NCBI GenBank assembly: GCA_017501345.1
Contig: JAFVXC010000023.1
Span: 41,962 to 105,961 of the forward strand
DNA: 64,000 nucleotides
Direction of reading: 5' to 3'
From: Clostridia bacterium
GTDB lineage: Bacteria; Bacillota_A; Clostridia; Oscillospirales; CAG-272
This document shows positions 1 to 7,854 of the stretch, piece by piece; the stretch's first letter is position 1, and each line of letters starts with the position of its first letter. The notes under the pieces are model-generated. The model saw only the letters and a list, made by a program, of their open reading frames with translations. It was not told the DNA's origin and did not search any database. Position numbers and translations under genes: made by a program.

Positions 1-1161
1 CGTTTCTCCGGTAAATGACCTCTCTCCCGCCCGCGCGTGGCTGCGTGTATCGTCACCGCTTCCGTTTTTCTTATGTACGGTCCTTCCATAGCGCAGATTC
101 CTTTTCCCGCTTTTCCGCGAGGATGAATTCTGCTTGGTATACACTGTAACGTGTCGATCCCGTACACCGCCAAGCTCGTTGACCTGGGACACGGTGCGCT
201 CACGGGACTCGGGAATATAGCCGAACTCCTGTGCCATATCGTAATCATACACGTTGTAGGGATCCTTTTGCTTTGAGGGCTCGGGACGCCGTGCGGCTTC
301 GGGTTTCCGTGCATCAGCGTTGTCGGGACGCATCACCGCGCGGAAGGAGATCTCCTTCTCGGTCTCGGGGATAATCTCTTCCGCCTCTGCGGCCTCTTCA
401 ACCGTCTCGGGGATGATCTCTTTCGCCTCTGCGGCTTCTTCAATCACATCGGGGGTGGTCTCTTCCGCCTCTGCGGCTTCTTCAACCACCTCGGGGATGA
501 TCTCTTCCGCCTCTGCGGCTTCTTCAATCACATCGGGGGTGGTCTCTTCCGCCTCTGCGGCTTCTTCAACCACCTCGGGGATGATTTCTTCCCCCTCTGC
601 GGCTTCTTCAATCACATCGGGGGTGGTCTCTTCCGCCTCTGCAGCCTCTTCAACCACCTCGGGGATGATCTCTTCCGCCTCTGCAGCCTCTTCAACCACC
701 TCGGGGGTGGTCTCTTCCGCCTCTGCGGCTTCTTCAATCACATCGGGGATGATCTCTTCCGCCTCTGCAGCCTCCTCGACTGCCTCGGAAGCAATGCTCA
801 TTTCCTCATCAACAAACTCTTCGTCCGATACCGGAAGAATTTCCACGATCTCGGCAGGAGCCTCCTCGGTCTCGGGGGTCAGATCCTCATATTCATATAG
901 ATTCGAGCGCGATGCCGTACGCTTTTCCTCTCGCCCGAGTGCCTCAAGCTCTTTGCGATAATCCGCCATCAGCTGTCTGCGAGTGCTGACCGCTCTATCC
1001 TCGTCGTACTTCGGCGCGGGAGCCTTGTCCGTCTTCTCCTCACGAGCAGAATCGGACGGAGCCTCACTCTCCGATTGCAGCTTTCTAAACAGATCACGCA
1101 TTGCCGCTACGGGCGAAGCCGTACGCTGCGATTCGGACTTTTTTTCTTTTTTTCTTGCCAT
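1..1161 (-). CDS. Partial acidic repeat protein, unknown function (C-terminus outside window)
   Basis: The frame is open from an ATG at 1161 to the window edge, giving 387 visible residues. A basic start (MARKKEKKSES) is followed by a charged linker and then ten tandem 14-residue units of the type VEEAAEAEEIIPEV / IEEAAEAEETTPDV at about residues 124-266. After that comes a basic, Arg/Ser-rich tail. There is no signal peptide or membrane segment. The II and TT versions of the unit alternate along most of the array, giving an 84-base higher-order repeat at DNA level. It lies 61 bases downstream of rlmB on the same strand, so it is probably co-transcribed. I do not recognise a family. A disordered or coiled-coil scaffold is possible, but that is inference. 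Confidence 0.75.
   Translation of the reverse strand, partial: MARKKEKKSESQRTASPVAAMRDLFRKLQSESEAPSDSAREEKTDKAPAPKYDEDRAVSTRRQLMADYRKELEALGREEKRTASRSNLYEYEDLTPETEEAPAEIVEILPVSDEEFVDEEMSIASEAVEEAAEAEEIIPDVIEEAAEAEETTPEVVEEAAEAEEIIPEVVEEAAEAEETTPDVIEEAAEGEEIIPEVVEEAAEAEETTPDVIEEAAEAEEIIPEVVEEAAEAEETTPDVIEEAAEAKEIIPETVEEAAEAEEIIPETEKEISFRAVMRPDNADARKPEAARRPEPSKQKDPYNVYDYDMAQEFGYIPESRERTVSQVNELGGVRDRHVTVYTKQNSSSRKSGKRNLRYGRTVHKKNGSGDDTRSHARAGERSFTGET
362..783 (-). repeat. Ten in-frame 42-base tandem repeats
   Basis: Ten near-identical 42-base units encode the acidic 14-residue repeats of the partial protein. Neighbouring units differ at a few codons (ATC ATC versus ACC ACC, GAG GTG versus GAT GTG) and pair into 84-base super-units. 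The high nucleotide identity suggests recent expansion by slippage or recombination. Confidence 0.9.
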
Positions 1162-1222
1162 CCGTTCCGCCCCCCTTTCCGACCGTCTTGATCGATCGCT
1201 TTATCGTTATGTAATATCTGTT

Positions 1223-2128
1223 TTATTTTTCTGCAAGCATCGCAAGCCTGTGTTGCTTTGCCGCCTCGCAAAGGATGACCGCCGCCGCAGTCGACACGTT
1301 CAAAGAATTCACCTGCCCGTACATCGGGATCGAGGTGATCATATCTGCCTTTTCCTTGACGATGCGTGAAACACCATCGCCCTCGCTTCCGAAGACAAGC
1401 GCGCAAGGACCTCTGAAATCAGTGTCATAATAGGCCTGTCCGCCCGCCTCTGCGGCGTAGACCCAAACGCCCTTTTCCTGAAGCTCCGCAACGGTCTGCG
1501 CAATATTCGACACCTTCGCAACGGCAAGATGCTCGATCGCACCCGCAGATGCCTTCGAAACGACGGGCGTAAGCCCGACCGCACGGCGCTTCGGAATGAT
1601 GAGCCCGTGCGCACCCGCACCCTCGGCACAGCGGATGAGCGCACCGAGATTGTGCGGATCGGTAATACCGTCCGAAATGACGATCAGCGGCTTCTCGCCG
1701 CGCTCCTCTGCAATCGCAAGGATGTCATCGACCGTGACGTATTCCTTCTCCGCCGCCATCGCGATCATGCCCTGGTGCGGCGCGCCGAGAGAAAGCTCAT
1801 CGAGCTTCTGCTTTTCACATTCGATAACGGGAACCCCGCGCGCGATCGTCTCGGAAACGAGCACGGTGATCGATCCCTCGCGTTCGCCGCGCTGTACGAG
1901 GAGCTTGTCGATCGCACGTCCCGATTTCAGAAGCTCTCTGACGGCATTTCGTCCGACAACGAGCCCCGAAGCTTCGGTATCCGAAACGGGAGCGTTGTCA
2001 AATCGATTCTCGGGAATCGCACGCCGATCCTCCGGATAGGGACACCTCGGGCGACCGCCCTCTCGAATCTGGCGTGCACCCGCATTTCCCTTCTTATTTT
2101 TATGTCCGTTATTTCTGTTGTCCCTCAT
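1223..2128 (-). CDS. rlmB: 23S rRNA (guanosine-2'-O-)-methyltransferase RlmB, TrmH/SpoU family
   Basis: A 301-residue SPOUT methyltransferase that uses S-adenosylmethionine to methylate a ribose 2'-OH; this branch normally acts on 23S rRNA in the peptidyl-transferase centre. The three TrmH motifs are present: NLGALIRCAEGAGAHG, VFGSEGDGVS and MYGQVNSLNVSTAAAV. An N-terminal RNA-binding-like domain (VVGRNAVRELLKSGR) precedes them, after a basic low-complexity stretch of about 45 residues. The start was set at the ATG at 2128 because GAGGA lies 8 bases upstream; the in-frame extension upstream has no ribosome binding site. RlmB is favoured over other TrmH paralogues because of the VVGRNAV start, but the exact target base is not certain. 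Confidence 0.9.
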   Translation of the reverse strand: MRDNRNNGHKNKKGNAGARQIREGGRPRCPYPEDRRAIPENRFDNAPVSDTEASGLVVGRNAVRELLKSGRAIDKLLVQRGEREGSITVLVSETIARGVPVIECEKQKLDELSLGAPHQGMIAMAAEKEYVTVDDILAIAEERGEKPLIVISDGITDPHNLGALIRCAEGAGAHGLIIPKRRAVGLTPVVSKASAGAIEHLAVAKVSNIAQTVAELQEKGVWVYAAEAGGQAYYDTDFRGPCALVFGSEGDGVSRIVKEKADMITSIPMYGQVNSLNVSTAAAVILCEAAKQHRLAMLAEK

Positions 2129-2203
2129 CGGTATGTTTCCTCGTAATTTCAAAAATCTTGTCAAATCAACCTGTTTTGCGCCTTTTGCACAGTCGATAAT
2201 AAG

Positions 2204-2232
2204 ATTATAACATATTTTTTCGGATTTGTATA
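2204..2232 (-). promoter_or_regulatory. Sigma-A-type promoter for rlmB
   Basis: On the minus strand TATACA (-35) is followed after 17 bases by a perfect TATAAT (-10), about 75 bases upstream of the rlmB start. Confidence 0.6.
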
Positions 2233-2298
2233 GGGGATTTTTTACAATTCCCGAAAAATTCCATCGACCTCTGTCGCACTTTTTTTACTGAAACAAAC

Positions 2299-2331
2299 GA
2301 TCCCCGACAGATTTTTTCTCCGTCGGGGATC
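2299..2331 (-). terminator. Hairpin downstream of glmS
   Basis: Perfect 10-bp inverted repeat GATCCCCGAC / GTCGGGGATC with a 13-base loop, 37 bases after the glmS stop codon. The following tract (GTTTGTTT) is only moderately T-rich, so termination strength is uncertain. Confidence 0.6.
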
Positions 2332-2367
2332 TACCGTCTTTATTTACGAGAATCAAGCCTCGCCCAT

Positions 2368-4197
2368 TTACTCCACCGTCACCGATTTCGCGAGATTTCT
2401 CGGGCGATCGATGTCACAGCCGCGAAGCACTGCCGTTTCATAAGCGAGAAGCTGCACGACGGCGAGAGACGCGAACAGCGTTGCCGCGTGAGACGAAATG
2501 GGCAAACGTATCACCTCATCCGCCGACGCCTCGGACACCTCGACATCCTCGCGGCAAAGTAAGATCACGTACGCGCCGCGGCTCCGCACCTCCTTGACGC
2601 TATTCTCGGTCTTGCCCGAAAGATGCTCTTCGGTCGAAAACGCGACGACGGGTGTTCCCTCCTCCACGAGCGAGATCGTTCCGTGCTTGAGCTCGCCCGC
2701 CGCGTATGCCTCGGCGTGGATATAGGAGATCTCCTTCAGCTTCAGCGCCCCCTCGACCGCTAACGCGTAATCGATCCCGCGCCCGATGAAGAAGACGTGC
2801 TCCTTCGCCTTGAGACAATCGGCAATGCGTCTGAACGCATCTTTCTGCGAAAATATCCCTTCCATCGCGCGTGGGGCATCCTCCGAGAGGCTCTTCACAA
2901 GTGTCGAGATCGCATCGTCCGACATACGCTCCCTTACGCGTGCGATCGCAAGAGCGATCATATAGAGCGTTGACACCTGCGTGCAGTAGCCCTTCGTCGT
3001 CGCAACGGCGATCTCGGGCCCCGCATAGGTGTAGATGCAATGATCCGCCTCACGCGCGATCGTCGTTTCGACCGCATTGACGATCGCAAGCGTCGGAAGC
3101 CCCGCGTCCTTTGCGTATCGAAGCGCCGCGAGGGTATCTGCAGTCTCGCCCGACTGCGAGATCACCACGACAAGCGTTCCATCTGCCGCAAGGGGTGGAT
3201 GATAGCGGTATTCGGACGCGATACACGAAACGGTCGGAACCCCCGCAAGGCGCTCGATCAGTCTGACACCGACAAGCCCCGCGTGCATCGCCGAGCCGCA
3301 GGCAACGATCTGAATATTCCTGACCCTTTTCCAGAATTCCTCCGTAATACCGTCCGATGAGAAATCGGGAAGTCCGTCCTTCACACGGGTAGAGACCGAT
3401 TTCACGATCGCCCCCGGCTCTTCGTGGATCTCCTTCAGCATAAAGTGGGGATAGCCACCCCGCTCTGCCGATTCGGGGGTCATCGCCGTCACGCTCCAGT
3501 CAGGCGTATAGGGAGCACCGTCCTTCGGATAGACCGTAGCGCCGCTCGGGAGCAGGCAGGCAACATCGCCCTCTTCGAGACAGTAGTATTCCTTCGTGAA
3601 CGGCAGGAGCGCCGTCATATCCGACGCAAGATAATAGCCGTCCGTCCCCCTCGCGAGGATCAGCGGACTTCCCTGTCTCACGGTGTAGACCGCATCCGCA
3701 CGGTCGGACAGCATAATGCCAAAGGCATACGAGCCCGTCATACGCATAGTTGCCTCTCGGATCGCACGGATCGGATCACCGCACTCCGTGTACGTCTCAT
3801 TCAGTACCGCCGCCGCGACCTCAGTGTCGGTTTCAGACAAAAAGGTCACGCCTCGTCCCTGCATCTCCTCCTTCAGCTCTCTGTAGTTTTCAATGATACC
3901 GTTATGCACGAGCACCACGTGCCCGACACCGTGCGGATGCGCATTTTTGTCGGACGGCCCGCCGTGCGTTGCCCATCTGGTATGTCCGATCGCACAGCGG
4001 CAGCCCTCGATCGGGGCGGTAGAAAGCCTTTCCTCCAGCGTCCCGATGCGGCCGCGGCATTTGACGGTCTCGATCCCCTGCTCCGTCCGCGCCGCGAGTC
4101 CGACCGAATCGTAGCCGCGGTATTCAAGCACGGAAAGCCCCCTTGTGATCTTCGGAACAGCATTCTCGCTGCCCGTATATCCGATAATTCCACACAT
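2368..4197 (-). CDS. glmS: Glutamine-fructose-6-phosphate aminotransferase (isomerizing)
   Basis: This enzyme converts fructose-6-P and glutamine to glucosamine-6-P, the first committed step to UDP-GlcNAc. The 609-residue length is typical. The N-terminal Ntn amidotransferase domain starts MCGIIGYTGS with the catalytic Cys2, followed by the HTRWATHG motif; two SIS sugar-isomerase domains follow (CGSAMHAG, SQSGETADT, CTQVST, ELKHGTISLVEEGTPV). The start at 4197 is fixed by the need for Cys at position 2, with AAAGG 9 bases upstream. Longer readings in this frame run into the ribozyme and are rejected. It is the last gene of a glmM / acyltransferase / glmS operon. The leader carries a glmS ribozyme and further hairpins, so expression should fall when glucosamine-6-P is abundant. 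Confidence 0.97.
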   Translation of the reverse strand: MCGIIGYTGSENAVPKITRGLSVLEYRGYDSVGLAARTEQGIETVKCRGRIGTLEERLSTAPIEGCRCAIGHTRWATHGGPSDKNAHPHGVGHVVLVHNGIIENYRELKEEMQGRGVTFLSETDTEVAAAVLNETYTECGDPIRAIREATMRMTGSYAFGIMLSDRADAVYTVRQGSPLILARGTDGYYLASDMTALLPFTKEYYCLEEGDVACLLPSGATVYPKDGAPYTPDWSVTAMTPESAERGGYPHFMLKEIHEEPGAIVKSVSTRVKDGLPDFSSDGITEEFWKRVRNIQIVACGSAMHAGLVGVRLIERLAGVPTVSCIASEYRYHPPLAADGTLVVVISQSGETADTLAALRYAKDAGLPTLAIVNAVETTIAREADHCIYTYAGPEIAVATTKGYCTQVSTLYMIALAIARVRERMSDDAISTLVKSLSEDAPRAMEGIFSQKDAFRRIADCLKAKEHVFFIGRGIDYALAVEGALKLKEISYIHAEAYAAGELKHGTISLVEEGTPVVAFSTEEHLSGKTENSVKEVRSRGAYVILLCREDVEVSEASADEVIRLPISSHAATLFASLAVVQLLAYETAVLRGCDIDRPRNLAKSVTVE

Positions 4198-4269
4198 AAA
4201 AATCAACCTTTGGAAGAGCCGTGCCATAATTTTGGCGCACAAAAAAGAACCCCCACCAAGGAAGCCTTC

Positions 4270-4349
4270 GAACGGCTCTGTCCGTTCCCTTTCTTCTGAA
4301 TTTGAGCACACACAAAAACCGTTCCCTTTTTGTGTGTTTTCGGGAACGG
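4270..4349 (-). promoter_or_regulatory. Nested hairpins (terminator-like / pseudoknot) between glmS ribozyme and glmS
   Basis: In transcript order, CCGTTCCC (4349-4342) pairs with GGGAACGG (4326-4319), which is followed by a T5 run: an intrinsic-terminator shape. The loop contains ACACACAAAAA (4337-4327), a perfect 11-base complement of TTTTTGTGTGT (4318-4308) just after the stem. That second helix either forms a pseudoknot or competes with the first. A second GGGAACGG (4289-4282) then pairs with CCGTTC (4275-4270). Such mutually exclusive helices are typical of attenuators. The role is inference; the pairings are seen directly. Confidence 0.6.
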
Positions 4350-4364
4350 CAGTGTGTAGCCGCA

Positions 4365-4527
4365 AGAAATATGTTTTAGAGAACTTCAGGGGTTGTTTTG
4401 CGGTTGCCCGCATATTTGACCTGTTTTTTACGATGTCTCGTACACCGGAGAAGCACCCGCCGAAAGCTTCGATCACTTCTCACCTCGTTAACCGCTCGCT
4501 TTGACGTCCCCGAGCGGTCTGGCGCTA
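4365..4527 (-). ncRNA. glmS ribozyme (glucosamine-6-phosphate-activated, self-cleaving)
   Basis: The minus strand reads TAGCGCCAGACC (cleavage expected before the G at 4525), then ACGAGGTG, ATCGAAGCTTTCGGCGG and a GCGG-GCAA-CCGC hairpin. These match the conserved core of glmS ribozymes (P1 start AGCGCC, the GACGAGG strand and the ATCGAAGC..CGGCGG pseudoknot segment). It sits upstream of glmS, its only known context. Glucosamine-6-P acts as cofactor for self-cleavage and the cleaved mRNA is degraded. The 3' boundary is approximate. Cleavage would also separate glmS from the upstream glmM cistrons. Confidence 0.95.
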
Positions 4528-4585
4528 TCATTACCCTGATTTACGGGAGGAATTTCCTGTTTCTTATTTGTTGAGGCGCTGCGCG

Positions 4586-5278
4586 TCAGCTCTCTCGCTT
4601 TTCAGCGATCTCGCCGCGCGACTTGTAAATGCTGTTCCCCGGGACGTATCCGCGCACCGAGGAAAGGGGGTAGACGTTCGAGTGCGAGCCTATCACCGTT
4701 CCGGGATTGAGAACGCTGTTACAGCCCACCTCGACAAAGTCGCCGAGGATCGCACCGAGCTTTTTGCGACCCGTCGGAAGTCTTTCGCCGCCAACGCTGA
4801 CCGCCACAAGCGTTTTATCGCTCTTAACGTTCGACGTTATGGCACCCGCCCCCATATGAGACTTGTAGCCAAGGATCGAGTCGCCTACGTAATTGAAATG
4901 CGGAACCTGCACCCCGTCGAAAAGAATGCAATTCTTCAACTCGACCGAATTGCCGACCACAGCGCCCGCTCCGACGATCGCACTACCGCGGATGAATGCG
5001 CCGTGGCGGATCTCCGCTCCGTCCGAAATGATACACGGTCCCCCGATAAAGGCAGTCGGTGCGATCTTCGCGGTCTTCGCGACGTAAACGTCGTCCCCGC
5101 GGCACTCGTACTCCTCCGCGGGGAGAGTCTTGCCGAGCGTACGGATGAACTCCTTCAGCCCGTCAAGCGCCTCCCACGGATATTCGAAGCCCGAGAGATA
5201 GTCCCACGCGAGCGAATGCTCGGGGTACCGATAAAGATTTTTTGTTTTCAGTTGTTCGAAAGCCATATTGATCTCCAT
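4586..5278 (-). CDS. GlmU-like left-handed beta-helix acyltransferase (no uridylyltransferase domain)
   Basis: A 230-residue protein with hexapeptide repeats from about residue 64 (VYVAKTAKIAPTAFIGG ... IVGAGAVVG). The segment PHFNYVGDSILG..SHMGAGAITSN (residues 126-150) parallels the GlmU acetyltransferase segment NHLTYLGDAEIG..NIGAGTITCN, with the catalytic-type His conserved at His127. The pyrophosphorylase half of GlmU is absent. It lies 18 bases after glmM and just before glmS, so it may acetylate glucosamine-1-P; this is inferred from context and motif. Two starts are plausible, ATG at 5278 and ATG at 5266 (MAFEQL); each has GGAG 6-7 bases upstream. Such proteins are often named UDP-GlcNAc pyrophosphorylase, which this sequence does not support. 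Confidence 0.8.
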   Translation of the reverse strand: MEINMAFEQLKTKNLYRYPEHSLAWDYLSGFEYPWEALDGLKEFIRTLGKTLPAEEYECRGDDVYVAKTAKIAPTAFIGGPCIISDGAEIRHGAFIRGSAIVGAGAVVGNSVELKNCILFDGVQVPHFNYVGDSILGYKSHMGAGAITSNVKSDKTLVAVSVGGERLPTGRKKLGAILGDFVEVGCNSVLNPGTVIGSHSNVYPLSSVRGYVPGNSIYKSRGEIAEKRES

Positions 5279-5296
5279 TCGAAATCTCCGATGCTT

Positions 5297-6664
5297 TTAC
5301 GCAAGCCCCTCTGCACGGATGACCTCTGCGACCTCCTCTGCGTAGGCGTCACAGATCTCCTTCGTCGGAGCCTCGACCATCACGCGCACAACAGGCTCGG
5401 TCCCGCTTTCACGCAGCAGGATCCGTCCCGTCTGACCGAGACGCTCCTTGACCGCCGTAACGCTCGCCTGCACCTCATCGTTCTCACGAACCGCCTTCTT
5501 ATCGGCAACGCGGATATTCTTCGTCACCTGCGGAAGCATCCTTACGGGCTCCGAGAGCTTTGAAAGCGGAAGCTTTGCGCTGATCATCGCTTCCATAATC
5601 TTGATCGCGGTCAGAATGCCGTCGCCCGTCGTAGCATACTTCGATAATATAATATGCCCCGATTGCTCGCCTCCGATACAATAACCGTTCTGCTGCATAT
5701 TTTCATATACGTAGCGGTCACCGACCGTCGTCTGCTCGTAACGGATCCCCTCTTCGTCGAGCGCGCGGTAAAGCCCGAGATTTGACATAATCGTAGTCAC
5801 GACGGTATTGTGTACGAGCCCTCCGCTCTTCTTCAGATGCTGCGAAAGCACGTAAAGAATGTGGTCACCGTTCACGACGCTTCCATTTTCGTCGACCGCA
5901 ATACAACGGTCTGCATCCCCGTCAAACGCAAAGCCGACGTCGAGGCTGTTCTCGCGAACGTAATCCTGAAGCACCTCAATATGCGTCGAGCCCGCATTGT
6001 TGTTGATGTTAAGCCCGTCGGGGCTCGCATTGATCGTGTAGGTCTTTGCACCAAGCGCATCGAATACGCTCTTCGCGATCATCCACGAGCTTCCGTTCGC
6101 GCAGTCAAGTCCCACGCGGAAATTACGGAAGGAATAGCGCGACAGCGAGATCAGATAACCGATATAGCGATTTCTGCCCGCCGCATAGTCGACGATCTGT
6201 CCAAGGTCCGCGCCCGTGGCAAACGGAATACCCGATGCATCAAGTCCGAGCTCGTCGAGCCTTCCGTCAAGATAAAGCTCGATCTTCTCGATCGTTTTGT
6301 CATCGATCTTCTCCCCCTTACCGTTGACCAACTTGATGCCGTTGTCGTAGTAGGGGTTGTGGCTTGCGGAGATCATAATACCGCAGTCGAAATCATCGCC
6401 GATGACCGCATACGAAACGCTCGGAGTCGTCGTCACGTGCAGCATATAAACATCCGCCCCTGACGCAGTCAGTCCTGCAACGATCGCATATTCAAACATA
6501 TAGCTCGATCGTCTCGTATCCTTGCCGATGACAGCGCGCACCTTATGTCCGTAGTCCTTTGCGTAATACCAACCGAGAAAACGCCCGATCTTATAGGCGT
6601 GATCGGAGGTCAGCGTAACGCCTGCTTCACCGCGGAAGCCGTCTGTGCCGAAATATTTTCCCAT
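5297..6664 (-). CDS. glmM: Phosphoglucosamine mutase
   Basis: Interconverts glucosamine-6-P and glucosamine-1-P on the way to UDP-GlcNAc. The 455 residues are typical of GlmM. It starts with MGKYFGTDGFRG; the phospho-serine loop is ISASHNPYYDNGIK (Ser101); the metal loop is DGDADR (248-253); the sugar-binding GGEQSGH and the C-terminal phosphate loop RESGTEPVVRVM are present. The ASHNP Ser and GlmM-type loop distinguish it from phosphomannomutase. The ribosome binding site AAGGAAAGG precedes the ATG at 6664. It is the first gene of the amino-sugar operon, behind a consensus promoter at 6836-6864. Confidence 0.95.
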   Translation of the reverse strand: MGKYFGTDGFRGEAGVTLTSDHAYKIGRFLGWYYAKDYGHKVRAVIGKDTRRSSYMFEYAIVAGLTASGADVYMLHVTTTPSVSYAVIGDDFDCGIMISASHNPYYDNGIKLVNGKGEKIDDKTIEKIELYLDGRLDELGLDASGIPFATGADLGQIVDYAAGRNRYIGYLISLSRYSFRNFRVGLDCANGSSWMIAKSVFDALGAKTYTINASPDGLNINNNAGSTHIEVLQDYVRENSLDVGFAFDGDADRCIAVDENGSVVNGDHILYVLSQHLKKSGGLVHNTVVTTIMSNLGLYRALDEEGIRYEQTTVGDRYVYENMQQNGYCIGGEQSGHIILSKYATTGDGILTAIKIMEAMISAKLPLSKLSEPVRMLPQVTKNIRVADKKAVRENDEVQASVTAVKERLGQTGRILLRESGTEPVVRVMVEAPTKEICDAYAEEVAEVIRAEGLA

Positions 6665-6695
6665 AACTCTATTGACCTTTCCTTTCCTTCAATCC

Positions 6696-6725
6696 GCACC
6701 GCCCGATAAAAGCTCCGGGCAGTGC
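6696..6725 (-). other. Strong hairpin in the glmM 5' leader
   Basis: Minus-strand GCACTGCCCG / CGGGCGGTGC stem (one G-T pair) with a 10-base loop, between the glmM promoter and ribosome binding site. There is no T-run, so it is not a standard terminator. Its role is unknown. Confidence 0.5.
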
Positions 6726-6835
6726 AAATCCGGCTCTGTCGCAAAAAGCGGATCGCTCCGCCGTAACAGCGAGAGCCGCCTCTGTTTTCTGTTTTGCGCC
6801 TCAAAAAAAACAGTGGCAGAAAATAGCCTATTATA

Positions 6836-6864
6836 ATTATAACAAAAAAGCGCTTCATTGTCAA
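6836..6864 (-). promoter_or_regulatory. Consensus sigma-A promoter for the glmM operon
   Basis: Minus strand TTGACA, 17-base spacer, TATAAT: a perfect match in both boxes. It lies about 170 bases upstream of glmM, back to back with the promoter of the amino acid transporter. Confidence 0.9.
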
Positions 6865-6946
6865 TCGCTCTTTTCTATTCTTCATAATTTTCTCGCCAAA
6901 AATGCAAATTTCCCAAAGAAATGCGGCACTTTTTTTCAAATACCCC

Positions 6947-6975
6947 TTTACAAAACCGAAAAAATGTAGTATAAT
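6947..6975 (+). promoter_or_regulatory. Sigma-A promoter for the amino acid ABC transporter
   Basis: TTTACA, 17-base spacer, TATAAT, about 57 bases upstream of the first transporter gene. Confidence 0.85.
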
Positions 6976-6986
6976 ACGAGCATAGC

Positions 6987-7012
6987 GCTTTAGCTTATTA
7001 AATTATTAAAGC
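6987..7012 (+). promoter_or_regulatory. AT-rich inverted repeat just after the transporter promoter
   Basis: GCTTTA (6987-6992) and TAAAGC (7007-7012) flank an AT-rich centre that starts about 11 bases after the -10 box, so the repeat overlaps the likely transcription start region. The position suits a repressor operator; the regulator is not identifiable. Confidence 0.4.
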
Positions 7013-7032
7013 AAAAAAGAAAGGAATTTATT

Positions 7033-7854
7033 ATGAAGCGTACACTTACCCTCATCCTTGTCCTCCTTCTCACCGTCTCGTCGGTGCTGATGTTCTCCTC
7101 CTGCGGAAAGACCTCCGACTGGAAAAAGATCGAAGACCAGGGCTACTTTGTCTGCGGCATCACGGTTTACGAGCCGATGAACTATTTTGACGCCGACGGC
7201 AATCTCATCGGCTTTGACACCGAATTTGCAACAGCAGTTGCCAAAAAGCTCGGCGTAGAAGCAAAATTCCAGGTTATCAACTGGCCCTCCAAGTACGTCG
7301 AACTGAACAGTGGCGCGATCGACGTGATCTGGAACGGCTTTACCTTTGGCGAGGAGAAGGATGGCGTTTCGCGTACCGAATACGTTGACTTCACCTACTC
7401 CTACCTTGAAAACCGTCAGTGCCTCGTCACGAAGGCAAGCCGTCTTGAGGAGCTGAATACCAAGGCTTCCCTGAACGGTCTCAAGGGAGCCGCAGAGGGC
7501 GGCTCGTCGGGTGAGGCTGTTGCTGTCGAGCTTACCGGTGAAAACAACGTAACCACATTCACCGCACAGTCCGCAGCTCTGATGGAGGTTCTTGCGGGAA
7601 CCGCCGACTTCGCCGTGATCGACTATCAGATGGCGCGCGCTATGGTCGGCACGGGCGACTATGCAGATCTGGCGATCAACAATGCGGTCGAGCCCGAATC
7701 CGAGGTCTACGCAATCGGTTGCCGCAAGGGCAGCGATTTCACCGCGAAGATCAACGAAGCGATCAAGGCGCTTGCCGAGGACGGAACGCTCGCAACCCTC
7801 GCTGAAAAATACGATCTCCAGAACGATCTGATCGAGAACATCGGAAGCAAATAA
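7033..7854 (+). CDS. Amino acid ABC transporter, substrate-binding lipoprotein
   Basis: A 273-residue family-3 solute-binding protein. The N-terminus MKRTLTLILVLLLTVSSVLM ends in a lipobox (FSSC), so the mature protein should be lipid-anchored outside the membrane. The body shows the family pattern GYFVCGITVYEPMNYFD, GFDTEFATAVAKKLGV, DVIWNGFT and AVIDYQMARAMVG. Family knowledge points to polar amino acids or cystine; the exact ligand cannot be read. AAAGGAATTT precedes the ATG. The stop overlaps the next start (TAATG), and the permease and ATPase follow directly. Confidence 0.92.
   Translation: MKRTLTLILVLLLTVSSVLMFSSCGKTSDWKKIEDQGYFVCGITVYEPMNYFDADGNLIGFDTEFATAVAKKLGVEAKFQVINWPSKYVELNSGAIDVIWNGFTFGEEKDGVSRTEYVDFTYSYLENRQCLVTKASRLEELNTKASLNGLKGAAEGGSSGEAVAVELTGENNVTTFTAQSAALMEVLAGTADFAVIDYQMARAMVGTGDYADLAINNAVEPESEVYAIGCRKGSDFTAKINEAIKALAEDGTLATLAEKYDLQNDLIENIGSK

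Noticed and set aside
362..783. Tandem 42-base repeats considered as a CRISPR array
   Set aside because: Units are contiguous, in frame and lack unique spacers.
320..961. Ser/Ala-rich repetitive plus-strand frame
   Set aside because: It mirrors the acidic repeats of the real minus-strand gene, which has a start, ribosome binding site and operon position.
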